From: Treponema sp.
GTDB taxonomy: Bacteria > Spirochaetota > Spirochaetia > Treponematales > Breznakiellaceae
Length of the DNA: 32,576 bases
Direction: 5' to 3'
Assembly (NCBI GenBank): GCA_031278715.1
Contig: JAITJW010000086.1
Location: 1-32,576 of the forward strand
This document shows, piece by piece, positions 24,164 to 32,420 of this stretch. The position numbers and the translations under genes were made by a program. Every line of letters starts with the position of its first letter. Position 1 is the first letter of the stretch. The notes beneath the pieces were generated by a model. It made no database searches. It had not been told where the DNA came from and saw nothing but the letters and a program-made list of their open reading frames with translations.

Positions 24164-24196
24164 AGTCCGGCCCTGAGCGCCGCGCCCTGCCGGACT
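24164..24196. promoter_or_regulatory. Stem-loop in the 82-nt gap before the first RND gene
   Basis: AGTCCGGC (24164-24171) pairs with GCCGGACT (24189-24196) around a 17-nt loop. This is the only sizeable gap (82 nt) in the second half of the operon, so the stem could tune expression of the pump genes relative to the upstream lipoproteins by partial termination or mRNA processing. No uridine tract is obvious. Confidence 0.4.
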
Positions 24197-24226
24197 GAGC
24201 GGTAAAAGCATTGATACGGCGGAATT

Positions 24227-25717
24227 TCATTGCTTGTTCCAGGTAATTTTTATGTCTTCCCCCAGCTGGTTTCCCAGGGAATCTTCAAGGGAAGAAGCAA
24301 TCGAAAAGACAATCAACCCCTGGTTTTCGGTGTTTTCAATTTCAAGACCGTAGATCAGGGCGCATAGTTTTTTCCCTGTCCCCGCTTCAAGGAGGGGATC
24401 GTTGAAACCGCTTAATCGATACGCGTCCTCGTCCAGAATTTTTAACGTCTTTATCGAAATATAGGCACAGCTGTTGGAAGGAGTTATGGAAAAAGCCGTC
24501 ATGGCGGAGGAAAGCGAAAGTGAAGACGCCGCAACCGGGATCGTAAAGACAAGGCACATATCCGCCGCCACCGCCGTTTGAGTGGGTGGGAATTCCAGAA
24601 CATCAAGGTTAAGGTAATCAAAATCCGTCTCCTGGGACAGAACCTGTCCTGAATCCCTGAAAAAACCTTTTATGAATTCAGGCGGCATACATTCCGCCGC
24701 GTCGAAAACCAGGGAATAGGCCAGGTCCTCCGTGGTTTTCCCTCCCCTTATCGCCGTAATACCTTTCCTGATAATCAGGGTACAGGTTTCTCCCCATTCC
24801 GGCTGCCGGGCAACATGGATGGCGGCTTCGGAACGGGAACCTCTCTCCGTAGTTATGCTTATGCCCAGGGAGGGCTGTAGTTCGACAAAACCTGCCAGCA
24901 TTTCTGTTTCTACTTCCATGTCAAACCGGATCTGCAGTTCTGCATCCGGAGGGAGCCCCCTGTTTACTACGTCGGGGCTCAGGGGACCCGTTCCTGTGGC
25001 GCCTGCCCACTCAAGGCTGAAACAGGGCGAAAAACGGCCGCCTTCCAGAAAAAAACTGCTGGTAAAGGGGAGAACCATGTTGTTGCGGGATCGATCCCGC
25101 AGGGCGGTGGAGATCGAGATGGTGTAGCGCTTTCCGAAGTCCAGCGGCTTGAGGGGCCGGATAAGGAGTTCCCGGTAATCCGCCTCCCATTGAAGCACGT
25201 AGGGGAAGGCAGGGCTGATCTTCATAGCTTCTTCAAGGGAGGGAGGATCGACAGCTTCGGAAAAACTAAGACGTATCTCCGCCGGCGTCTGCGTCAGGGT
25301 ACTCCCCTCCGCCGGAATAACAGCCTCTATTCCGGGGGCTTCCCGTTCCGCACGGGTAAAAAAATCCCGGCGGTACTCCTCCGCCAGCGAATTACCCCGG
25401 TGATCCTCCGCTATAACACCGATAATGACCATGTATTCCCGGTTTTCCCCGATCCCGTTTACCGGGTAGAACCACAGATTTTCCCCCTCAAAAACAAAGC
25501 GTCCCTCAAGGGCCTGTCCGTCCTCGGTCATCGAAAAAGCCTTGTGTATCGAAATCTCCGCCGGGGCTGCGGAAAAAACTACGTGGAGCCCCCCTTCTTC
25601 CAGTGAACAGGAAAGCACCTGCAGGGGCGGAAACAGCCATTGAGGACAGCCTGAAAAAAACAGAACCAGTACCGCGGCCCAGCAGCAGGCTGTCAGCGGA
25701 CTCTGATCACGTACCAT
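24227..25717 (-). CDS. Ig-like (SbsA/Big_5-type) domain lipoprotein, 496 aa
   Basis: Probable periplasmic-facing lipoprotein. The start is ATG 25717 with AAGGAGG immediately upstream, overlapping the preceding gene by 25 nt; longer in-frame starts lie deep inside that gene. The signal segment ends in LFFSGC with the lipidated Cys at residue 24. At least two bacterial Ig-like repeats are visible: one around residues 30-120 (VVFSAAPAEISI ... FFTR), and a clear Big_5-type unit beginning EAVIPAEGSTLTQTPAEIRL and continuing through RYTISISTALRDRS. The rest is also strand-rich. It has almost the same length as its upstream neighbour and is probably its diverged paralogue. The location between adaptor and RND genes suggests an accessory role in the export complex; no enzyme motif is visible. 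Confidence 0.75.
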   Translation of the reverse strand: MVRDQSPLTACCWAAVLVLFFSGCPQWLFPPLQVLSCSLEEGGLHVVFSAAPAEISIHKAFSMTEDGQALEGRFVFEGENLWFYPVNGIGENREYMVIIGVIAEDHRGNSLAEEYRRDFFTRAEREAPGIEAVIPAEGSTLTQTPAEIRLSFSEAVDPPSLEEAMKISPAFPYVLQWEADYRELLIRPLKPLDFGKRYTISISTALRDRSRNNMVLPFTSSFFLEGGRFSPCFSLEWAGATGTGPLSPDVVNRGLPPDAELQIRFDMEVETEMLAGFVELQPSLGISITTERGSRSEAAIHVARQPEWGETCTLIIRKGITAIRGGKTTEDLAYSLVFDAAECMPPEFIKGFFRDSGQVLSQETDFDYLNLDVLEFPPTQTAVAADMCLVFTIPVAASSLSLSSAMTAFSITPSNSCAYISIKTLKILDEDAYRLSGFNDPLLEAGTGKKLCALIYGLEIENTENQGLIVFSIASSLEDSLGNQLGEDIKITWNKQ

Positions 25718-27186
25718 AAATCCTCCTTGAGGTATTCCCCGGAACTGCCCGCCGGTCCCTGTTCCCCCGACAGGATTTTTATTTGATAGTAGTTGTCCGT
25801 TTCCCCGGCGGAGGGACTCAGGTCCGTATAGCGCATGGACAGAAGGGCGCCGCCGTCCTGCCATTGAACTGAAACAAGATTGGGATTGTGGGCGGACGCG
25901 GGAAAGAGGACGGACAGGGAGACGGAGTCCGCGGCGGCCTTGCGGGCGGCAGGAGGAATAGCCAGTGAAAAGGCTATTTGCAGTTCCAGACCCGGTACGG
26001 CGGCGGGCTGCAGGAAGTGATCCTGCGGGATACCCCCGGACTCCAGGGCCTGCTGGTTTGAATCAAGACTCAGTTTCTCTATTTCAAGGAAGGGCCGGGA
26101 GATAGAAACGTAATACCGGTATTCCTCAAAAAGACCAAGGCCCAGGGAATCTTTTATGGCGGAGGAGAGGGTGATCCGGTACTCCGTCTGTGGCCGGTAG
26201 TTTTCCTCCGGGAAGAAGATGATCGAATCTTCCCCGGCCTCCTCGAAATAGCCCTTGATCGCAGGGTAGAAAGAAATGCCTGAACGGAGGGACGCCTGAT
26301 CCATGGGCTTGGAGAATACAAATCCTATGCCCTCCCCGTCTTCCAGATTGCCCTCCAGGGCCGTCCCCCGTTTCCACAGGTGGGGAGGGGAGGGCCGCTT
26401 TGAAACGGGACAGAGTTCCAGGGGATAGGGAATTTCCGAATCATCGGGCCCCTGAAAAGAGGCCGAATATTCTTTTTTCATGGTACACCCGTCGGCGCTT
26501 TCCATATCCTTGATAGTCCAGGTATAACGGGTATTGATCTGCCAGGGGGATTTCGGCTGTACCCGTACTGTTTCCCCCAGGAAATCACAGAAGTACTCCG
26601 TATCGGGACTTATGGAAAAGTTACCCGTAAAAGAACTAATTCCCGGCGCCCTGGAAAATTTTAGTACAAGGCAGCCTTCCTCCATACCCGATGATACAAG
26701 GGTGAATTCGTCCCCCCCGCTGCCGTAGATGAAGGATCGCAGTATCCGTGCGGTATAGGCCCGGCCGTCTTCCATGTGGATCCGCCCTTCCAGACTGATG
26801 CGGTAATATTCGCCTTTTTTCCAGCCGCCGGGGGGGCTTAGGGAAAGTTCCCTGTCATTCCAGGAAAAGACCGGAGTCTTGCTCAGGCCCCCTTCGCTGA
26901 GGATCAGATTGCGTTCCGTTTCCCCGTGGTTTGGCTCTATGGAAAATTCCAGCCGGACACTTTCTTCAGAATAATACGTTTCCCCTTCGTTTACGGAACA
27001 GGAAATGTTGAGGTACTCAAAGCTCAGCGGAGCTGAGCAGCTCAGCAAAACCAGGCAGCTCAGCAAAGCTGAGCAGCCCAGCAAAACCAGGCAGCCCAGC
27101 AAAGCTGGGTAGCCCAGCAGAGCTGGGTAGCCCAGCAAAGCTGAGCAGCTCAGCTTTGCTGGGCGGGCTTTACCGGTATTCCACAT
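25693..27186 (-). CDS. Ig-like domain lipoprotein with repeat-built signal peptide, 497 aa
   Basis: Probable lipoprotein. ATG 27186 has GGAGGG about 5 nt upstream and overlaps the adaptor gene by 17 nt. Residues 11-54 are hexapeptide repeats (LLGYPA, LLGCLV, LLGCSA, LLSCLV, LLSCSA) that act as the hydrophobic signal segment, with lipobox-like LLGC or LLSC at Cys 32, 38, 44 and 50. The mature part is strand-rich with Ig-like units, including GFVFSKPMDQASLRSGISFY and TEYRITLSSAIKDSLG, similar in plan to the next gene's product. I see no catalytic motif. Context suggests a periplasmic or outer-membrane accessory of the RND system. Which Cys is lipidated cannot be told from sequence. Confidence 0.75.
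   Translation of the reverse strand: MWNTGKARPAKLSCSALLGYPALLGYPALLGCLVLLGCSALLSCLVLLSCSAPLSFEYLNISCSVNEGETYYSEESVRLEFSIEPNHGETERNLILSEGGLSKTPVFSWNDRELSLSPPGGWKKGEYYRISLEGRIHMEDGRAYTARILRSFIYGSGGDEFTLVSSGMEEGCLVLKFSRAPGISSFTGNFSISPDTEYFCDFLGETVRVQPKSPWQINTRYTWTIKDMESADGCTMKKEYSASFQGPDDSEIPYPLELCPVSKRPSPPHLWKRGTALEGNLEDGEGIGFVFSKPMDQASLRSGISFYPAIKGYFEEAGEDSIIFFPEENYRPQTEYRITLSSAIKDSLGLGLFEEYRYYVSISRPFLEIEKLSLDSNQQALESGGIPQDHFLQPAAVPGLELQIAFSLAIPPAARKAAADSVSLSVLFPASAHNPNLVSVQWQDGGALLSMRYTDLSPSAGETDNYYQIKILSGEQGPAGSSGEYLKEDLWYVIRVR
27021..27164 (-). repeat. Eight tandem 18-bp self-complementary units in a signal peptide
   Basis: Eight contiguous 18-bp units, such as AGCTCAGCAAAGCTGAGC and AGCCCAGCAAAGCTGGGT, run without interruption. 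Several are themselves palindromic (GCTCAGC-n-GCTGAGC). Eighteen bp is six codons, so unit gain or loss stays in frame and lengthens or shortens the signal peptide of the Ig-like lipoprotein by six residues. Confidence 0.93.
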
Positions 27187-28516
27187 AGAGACCCTCCTTT
27201 AGGTAGGGGGAAGGTTTGTCGATCACCAGGTCCCCCTCCTTGAGACCGGAGGAAATCCACAATATCCCCTCCCGCCGTGCCGCGATTTTTACTTCCCGCA
27301 GTACCGCTATGCCCTTGACAACACAGAAAACCTGGCCTTCTTCCCCCGTATCCCTGCGCAGCAGAGAAGTTTCGGGGATCGCCGGATAGTGCTTTTCCTC
27401 CCCACGGGGGATGCGGCATTTGATGAACATTCCCGGCCTTATACGGGCGCCGGTGTTGGGCAGTTCCGCTTTGACAGAAAAGTTGCCGCTCTGGGGATCC
27501 GCCACCGGGGAGATCTCCGTGATATCCGCATCATAGGCTAAATCCAGGGAGGGAATATCAATATGGAGGGCCGATCCGGGACTGAGGCCCCGAATATCCT
27601 GTTCCTGGATAAAAAAGACGGCAAAAACACGGGAAATGTCCATAATCGTGGCCAGTTTCTCGTTTCTCCCGGCAAATTCCCCGTTTTCAAAATACAGGGC
27701 CCCCAGTATCCCTGGTACGGAAGCGCGGATGGTAAGTTCCTCGATAAGCCGCTCTACGGAATCCAGACTCTTTTCCGCGTTCTGCAGATTCGCCAGGGCT
27801 GCTTCAAGTTCCGCCTGGGCGCTCCGGGTGTTCAGGCTGATAAACTGGTTTTTCCGTTCTTCATCCCCGGCGGCCGTACTGAACCCCGCCGCTTCCAGGT
27901 CCAGTTCCCGCAGCCCCAGCGCGGCGATTTCCAGTTCTTTTTTCAGCATGTTGATCTCCGCCTCCTGGGACAGGACCGACAGTTCCAGATTCCGGTAGGC
28001 TTCGTCGCTCAATCCGCCGATCTCCCAGAGTTCCCGCCGTTTTTTCAGCGTGGACCGGGCCTCCTCCAGCTCCAGTTCTTTTTGGCCCAGCTGGAGTCTC
28101 CCCCGTTCCAGGGACAGGAGGCGGCTTTCCGCGGAAAGCCGGGCCTCTTCCAGTCTGGTCTGCGCAAGGGAAAGACCCGTGCGGGCCTGTTCAAGGGCAA
28201 TGATCGTCTGATCTTTTTGGATTTCCAGCTGAACGTTTTTCAGCAGGGCTATTGGCGCGTCTTTCCTTACCCAGTCCCCTTCCCGGACCAGGATGGAACT
28301 GATGGTTCCCTCAACCTGAACCGTAATGTCGTTTTTTGCCTTGTAGCTGATGGTCCCAAAGCTGCTCAGTTCATCCTGTAGTACCATTATCTGTACCGGA
28401 GAACTCTGGACCGTAAGAACCTGGCCGCCGCTTTCCTCTGTTTTTCCGGTGCAGGAAAAAAGACAGATCCCCATGACAAGGACACCGGCGGTTGTTTTAA
28501 TGATTCCGGCAGGCAT
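27170..28516 (-). CDS. RND efflux periplasmic adaptor (HlyD/MFP family) lipoprotein, 448 aa
   Basis: Membrane-fusion protein linking an RND pump to a TolC-like channel. The start is ATG 28516 with GGAGG 8 nt upstream; longer starts are inside the channel gene. The signal peptide ends in ICLFSC, lipidated Cys at 22. A first lipoyl half-motif (VEGTISSILVREGDWVRKDAPI) is followed by a long coiled-coil hairpin (about residues 105-265, rich in Glu/Leu/Ala), a second lipoyl half (IRASVPGILGALYFENGEF) and the beta-barrel region (FSVKAELPNTGARIRPGMFI). It overlaps the TolC-like gene by 20 nt and the next lipoprotein by 17 nt. Cargo unknown. Confidence 0.92.
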   Translation of the reverse strand: MPAGIIKTTAGVLVMGICLFSCTGKTEESGGQVLTVQSSPVQIMVLQDELSSFGTISYKAKNDITVQVEGTISSILVREGDWVRKDAPIALLKNVQLEIQKDQTIIALEQARTGLSLAQTRLEEARLSAESRLLSLERGRLQLGQKELELEEARSTLKKRRELWEIGGLSDEAYRNLELSVLSQEAEINMLKKELEIAALGLRELDLEAAGFSTAAGDEERKNQFISLNTRSAQAELEAALANLQNAEKSLDSVERLIEELTIRASVPGILGALYFENGEFAGRNEKLATIMDISRVFAVFFIQEQDIRGLSPGSALHIDIPSLDLAYDADITEISPVADPQSGNFSVKAELPNTGARIRPGMFIKCRIPRGEEKHYPAIPETSLLRRDTGEEGQVFCVVKGIAVLREVKIAARREGILWISSGLKEGDLVIDKPSPYLKEGLYVEYR

Positions 28517-29930
28517 CGGCCAAACCTCCAAAGGGGAAACCGGTTTGAATTTCCAAATTTCGTTCCAAAGCCGCCGCCTGGGTAAGGTAATCGGCAAGGG
28601 AAATTTTTGCCTGGGCCAGACTGCTAAGTTCCTTCAGGTAGTCAATTCTCTTTTTTTCTCCCCGTTCAAGCTGTAATTGAGAAAACGAAAGCCGCTTTTC
28701 CATAAGGACGATCCGCTGTTCCGTGTTGTAAGCGGAACGCAGTGTGTTGTCATGGGAGATAACAAGTTCGTACAGGGATTCCCGCAGTTCCTGTTCAGCC
28801 TGCCGGAGCCGCAGCGCCGATTCGACCATGTTCAGTTCGGCTTGTTTTTGGGTCATGGAATAGGCGGGCAGGGGTTGAAGATCCAGGGAAAGGCCGTTGC
28901 TAAGCTGTCGGGGCCCCTCCCGGTCAAAACTGCTCCCGCTTGATAATCCGGTGGAAAGAAAATCTGGACCGGAAAAGTCGAAACTGAGCTGCAGTGAATA
29001 GTTCGGTTCGGTCAGGGGATAAGAATCGCCGGAAAAAGAAACGCTTCCCTCAAGGCTGATGGAGGGTAAAAACCATCGCTTTGAATAGTTGTACTGTTTC
29101 CGTCCGTATTCCACTTCGTAGTTAAGCTTTTTTATCGCTGTGCTGGAGTCCCGTACCAGCGCCCACAGGAAGTCAAGAAACGGTTCGTAGTAGAAATAAG
29201 CTTCCGGGCCGGAAAGTTCGCCGCTAAGGCCAAGGCCGGCCCCCTCCTCAAGATTCAGCGCCGTCTTGAAGCGCCGTTCCAGGACCGCCAGATCCCGCAG
29301 CCCCTGATCCCGTTCCTGTTCAATTTCCAGATAGGAGTTTTCGTATTCAAGATAATCGGTTTCCAGCCCCAGCCCCAGTTCCGTTTCCCGTTTAACGATG
29401 GCAAGTTGTTCACCCGCCTGAACCAGCAGGTCTTCCCGTATCCTGGTCATCTCCTGCAGCAGGAGGTACTGGCAGTACAGGGACATGACTGTGGAAAGGA
29501 AGTTCCGGTATTCCCCCTCGAATTCCTCAAGACCGTAAAGCGCGGCCAGCCGCCCGGCTTCCCAGGCCAGTTTTGTTTTCCCCCCGTCGAAGATTTGCTG
29601 GGACAGGGAGAAGCGCAGAGACTTGATTCGGGAGTCCCCCGACAGGATTGCCGGATTGGCGGATTCCGACAGGGAAAAACCAAGTGAGGGGAGAAAATCC
29701 TGAATTCCCATTTTTGCCGCCCCCATGTTGAGAAGGGTGTTTTGCCGCCGCAGGGTCCAGGTTTGAGAATTACGAATGGCGAATTCTACTGCTTCCGCGG
29801 CTGAACCTATGATCAGTTCCTGGGCCCGGATTCCACCCATGCCGGCGCACAGCATCAGGGCAAGAAGCAGCGCCTTGCCGTGCCCGGTCTTTCTGCTCTG
29901 CCCGCCCGGAACCGGCCTGGTTTTATTCAT
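28497..29930 (-). CDS. TolC-like outer-membrane efflux channel, 477 aa
   Basis: Outer-membrane channel of the TolC/OMF family. ATG 29930 is chosen because a signal peptide follows directly (KALLLALMLCAGMGGIRAQ, about 19-37); the upstream candidate start lies inside the preceding gene. The mature protein shows the duplicated long-helix plus beta-hairpin plan: helices with repeated Glu/Leu heptads (about 110-200 and 380-460) and strand segments (FLPSLGFSLSESANP, WFLPSISLEGSVSFSGDSYP). Length is typical. It overlaps the upstream lipoprotein gene by 8 nt and the adaptor by 20 nt. Confidence 0.9.
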   Translation of the reverse strand: MNKTRPVPGGQSRKTGHGKALLLALMLCAGMGGIRAQELIIGSAAEAVEFAIRNSQTWTLRRQNTLLNMGAAKMGIQDFLPSLGFSLSESANPAILSGDSRIKSLRFSLSQQIFDGGKTKLAWEAGRLAALYGLEEFEGEYRNFLSTVMSLYCQYLLLQEMTRIREDLLVQAGEQLAIVKRETELGLGLETDYLEYENSYLEIEQERDQGLRDLAVLERRFKTALNLEEGAGLGLSGELSGPEAYFYYEPFLDFLWALVRDSSTAIKKLNYEVEYGRKQYNYSKRWFLPSISLEGSVSFSGDSYPLTEPNYSLQLSFDFSGPDFLSTGLSSGSSFDREGPRQLSNGLSLDLQPLPAYSMTQKQAELNMVESALRLRQAEQELRESLYELVISHDNTLRSAYNTEQRIVLMEKRLSFSQLQLERGEKKRIDYLKELSSLAQAKISLADYLTQAAALERNLEIQTGFPFGGLADACRNH

Positions 29931-30453
29931 CGTTTTTCCCGGCCTCCGTTGATTTCCGGTAACGGTTCCGGCGGCTTGCAAGAATCCGCTTCAGAACGAT
30001 CCGGCACAGACGTTCCTGTTCCCTGGCGGAGATGATGCTGCCCTTTCCGGTACGGTATTCGTATTCCCGTCCGAACACGTGCCCTTCCCCGTCCCGGATA
30101 AGACAGTCAATATAAATGGTGTTAAGAAGCTCTACATTGTGAAGAAAGGAACGCTGTTCCACACGGATATCGATCAGCAGGTGAGTAGCGGCCTGTATTG
30201 TGTTTTTTCCCCTGCCGGTCAGCAGCGTTTCCGCTATGACCCGTATCTGGGAGGCGATACCTTCTTCCGGTACGTGGTCCACCGTAACCGTTATTTCACC
30301 GGTACGGTAATCCCAGGGGGCAGGCGTACCGGGGTAGGGATTCCAGTACCCCCCTCCCGATCCGCTGGCGCATGACAGAATGGCGCATGATAGGAACAGT
30401 AATACTGTCAGAACCGGCAATACGGTCCGTTTTTTGGGTTGGATTTTCTTCAT
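29923..30453 (-). CDS. Small putative lipoprotein, unknown function, 176 aa
   Basis: I do not recognise the family. ATG 30453 with AAGGAG 6 nt upstream is the natural start, and it lies 1 nt after the stop of the upstream TPR gene. The signal peptide ends in two possible lipoboxes, LFLSC (Cys 23) and AILSC (Cys 28), followed by a Gly/Ser-rich linker. The mature part is mixed alpha/beta, with ITVTVDHVPEEGIASQIRV, HLLIDIRVEQRSFLHNVELL and a basic C-terminal helix (IVLKRILASRRNRYRK). It may be a small envelope factor serving the export machine; that is inference from position only. Confidence 0.7.
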   Translation of the reverse strand: MKKIQPKKRTVLPVLTVLLFLSCAILSCASGSGGGYWNPYPGTPAPWDYRTGEITVTVDHVPEEGIASQIRVIAETLLTGRGKNTIQAATHLLIDIRVEQRSFLHNVELLNTIYIDCLIRDGEGHVFGREYEYRTGKGSIISAREQERLCRIVLKRILASRRNRYRKSTEAGKNDE

Positions 30454-30454
30454 G

Positions 30455-31216
30455 TCAATCTCCTTTCCGGATTTCTCCGGGTTTTTCCGGCTGCGCACTG
30501 AGGAATTCCCCTGTCAATTCCGCCAGTCGGGTAAGAGATGTATTGTTCCCCGATACAATCCTGGCTTTTTCAAGAAACAGGTTTGCCCGTTCCTCAAGAC
30601 CCAGGCTGTACCAGCTTAGGGCCATGTCAAGGTATACCTTGGCGGAATCGCTCAGGGCCGCTTCCGCGCGGCGCCCCATGGAAAGCCGCTTTTCCCAGTC
30701 CCCGGTATTTCCTGCCAGCAGGACGTAGAGGTAAAGGACACGCCAATCCGTGGGATTAAACGACAACTCCCGGTCCAGCGCGTCCCGTGCAGCCGCCAGT
30801 TTTTCGGCGGAAGCCGCGGAACCAGGGGAGCCGGTGGAAGAACCAGGGGAAGAACCAGAATCGGCGGGAGAGGGGGATGCCGCCATCACCAGGCAGCGCA
30901 GGTTCCACAGGCGGGCCTCGGTGTATTCAGGATATTTGGCCGCAAGCTTCGCAAACAGTTTTGCTGCATCTGGTATTCTGTTCTGGAAGAAGAGAACCTT
31001 TCCTTCAAGCAGACGGGCCTGGTAGAAATTCGGATCAAGCCTGAGACTTTCACGCAGGTATTCCAAAGCCTCCGCATAGTGTTCCTGTGAATAGGCTTCC
31101 GTGGCAGCAACATAGACCTCCTCCGCCCTGGCCCTCCCCCCGGAGAAATTCCCAGGACCGCAAGCGTAAAGGAACGCGACGAGGAATGTAACCATACCTG
31201 CTTTAATACAGTCCAT
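30455..31216 (-). CDS. TPR-repeat lipoprotein, 253 aa
   Basis: Probable lipoprotein scaffold. ATG 31216 gives a clean signal peptide, MDCIKAGMVTFLVAFLYAC, with lipidated Cys 19; longer in-frame starts would bury it. AGGACGG lies about 10 nt upstream. The mature protein contains tetratricopeptide-like helix pairs (AYSQEHYAEALEYLRESLRL and ANLFLEKARIV with intervening units). A Ser/Gly/Pro linker (SPADSGSSPGSSTGSPGS) splits the TPR region. It lies 49 nt downstream of another TPR lipoprotein and 1 nt upstream of the small lipoprotein. It is likely a protein-protein docking factor; the partner is unknown. Confidence 0.78.
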   Translation of the reverse strand: MDCIKAGMVTFLVAFLYACGPGNFSGGRARAEEVYVAATEAYSQEHYAEALEYLRESLRLDPNFYQARLLEGKVLFFQNRIPDAAKLFAKLAAKYPEYTEARLWNLRCLVMAASPSPADSGSSPGSSTGSPGSAASAEKLAAARDALDRELSFNPTDWRVLYLYVLLAGNTGDWEKRLSMGRRAEAALSDSAKVYLDMALSWYSLGLEERANLFLEKARIVSGNNTSLTRLAELTGEFLSAQPEKPGEIRKGD

Positions 31217-31265
31217 GTTTGTCAACCGTCCTAATACACGTCTTAATACCCGGCCCCATACCGGT

Positions 31266-32318
31266 TTAATAGCCGAACAGGGCGCCAAGTTCTTGCCAGG
31301 CTTGTTTGGCGAAAGGGCCGTCGTTGTCCAGACTGATGATCTTCTGCAGAACAGCTGCGAAATTCCCGTAACTTTCCGGGTAGAGTAGACGGGCCCCCAG
31401 CCAGAGATTCCAGTAGTAGCTGGGGAACAGCCGGAAGTAGGATTCCAGTTCAATGTAGCGGCGGAACTGATCCTCCGACAGGCTGCCCCTGTTTATCTCC
31501 TCTTTTATGGCCAGGTATTCCCCGGCAAAAAAATCCCCCCCCGGCGGCGGAACTTCAAGTCTCCTGTCTTCCCCTTCCCCGTACCCGGCGCGGTATTCCT
31601 CTTCCAGGTAAATTGCGTAGGCCGCCCGTTCCATCTCCCCTGCGGAGCGGTACACTGCAGCGGCAAAGATACCCAGACTGGGGAAAAAGGCGCCGGTCTG
31701 GAAATAACGGTTCAGTACCGCCACCGCATCGGCGGATCGTTCAGCCTGGGTCAGAAGAAGCAGGTAGGCCAGAATATCCTGCGCCCCGGTGTCTACGGTA
31801 AAACCGGGGGCATTACCCGAAAAAACTCCGTCAAAGATATCAAGGGCCCCGGCGTAGTCCTGCAGGGCGATGAGAATGTGGCCTTTGAGGGAACGGTAGG
31901 CCTCGGCGTTTTCTCCGGCGCTTTCGATTGCCTGTTCTGCGTATTCCAGGGCCTGGTCGTACTCCCCACGGTTAAGGCAGATCTGCCCCAGTGCCCCGTA
32001 CATGATGGAAAGGTAGTTCTCATCCCCGTCCAAGAAATTTTCCCGGACCGGGTTCTGTCCCGCGATTGTCTGTGCCCGGCGCAGGTAATCCCAGGCCCGG
32101 CCCTCCTCTCCCTTGGCAAGGTAGTAGGTCCCCAGGTCCACCTTAATGTAGAGGTGTTCCGGATAGCGGAGTTCAAAATCCTCCAGCGCCAAAACCAACT
32201 CTTCCCCTGCAAGGTTCCCGTTTCTAAGCTTGTCGTATTCCTCTGCCGCTTTGCTCCCCCCTCCGCAGGAGGGCAGAAGAGCCGTCAGGCCGAGGAAGAT
32301 CATCAAGAACTGTGTCAT
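31266..32318 (-). CDS. TPR-repeat lipoprotein, first gene of RND operon, 350 aa
   Basis: ATG 32318 with GGAGG 5 nt upstream; signal MTQFLMIFLGLTALLPSC with lipidated Cys 18. The mature protein is helical with tetratricopeptide units, for example LYIKVDLGTYYLAKGEEGRA, GQICLNRGEYDQALEYAEQA and KGHILIALQDYAGALDIFDG (about 60-180), and a less regular C-terminal half. It starts the run of nine minus-strand genes. An AT-rich CTATATATAG lies just upstream of the Shine-Dalgarno, in the 5' leader or promoter. TPR lipoproteins often organise envelope complexes; here the neighbouring pump parts are the likely partners. Confidence 0.8.
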   Translation of the reverse strand: MTQFLMIFLGLTALLPSCGGGSKAAEEYDKLRNGNLAGEELVLALEDFELRYPEHLYIKVDLGTYYLAKGEEGRAWDYLRRAQTIAGQNPVRENFLDGDENYLSIMYGALGQICLNRGEYDQALEYAEQAIESAGENAEAYRSLKGHILIALQDYAGALDIFDGVFSGNAPGFTVDTGAQDILAYLLLLTQAERSADAVAVLNRYFQTGAFFPSLGIFAAAVYRSAGEMERAAYAIYLEEEYRAGYGEGEDRRLEVPPPGGDFFAGEYLAIKEEINRGSLSEDQFRRYIELESYFRLFPSYYWNLWLGARLLYPESYGNFAAVLQKIISLDNDGPFAKQAWQELGALFGY

Positions 32319-32405
32319 AGCTGCCTCCACCTATATATAGGGGCGGCTATGCATGGCGCTTGGATTTTTCGGGAAAAAAATCAATAGAACGGCAAATGCC
32401 GGGGT

Positions 32406-32420
32406 TACAACAGGCTGCTA
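32406..32420 (-). repeat. Stop-associated motif, copy 4 (one mismatch)
   Basis: TAGCAGCCTGTTGTA on the minus strand, beginning at the TAG stop codon of the partial gene at the right edge. It differs from the consensus at the penultimate base. Confidence 0.7.

Noticed and set aside
27021-27164. Possible CRISPR array
   Set aside because: Units are contiguous 18-mers without unique spacers, lie inside a coding frame, and no cas genes are near.
27563-28381. 272-aa plus-strand frame over the adaptor gene
   Set aside because: An antisense shadow of the coiled-coil region, with no recognisable domain.
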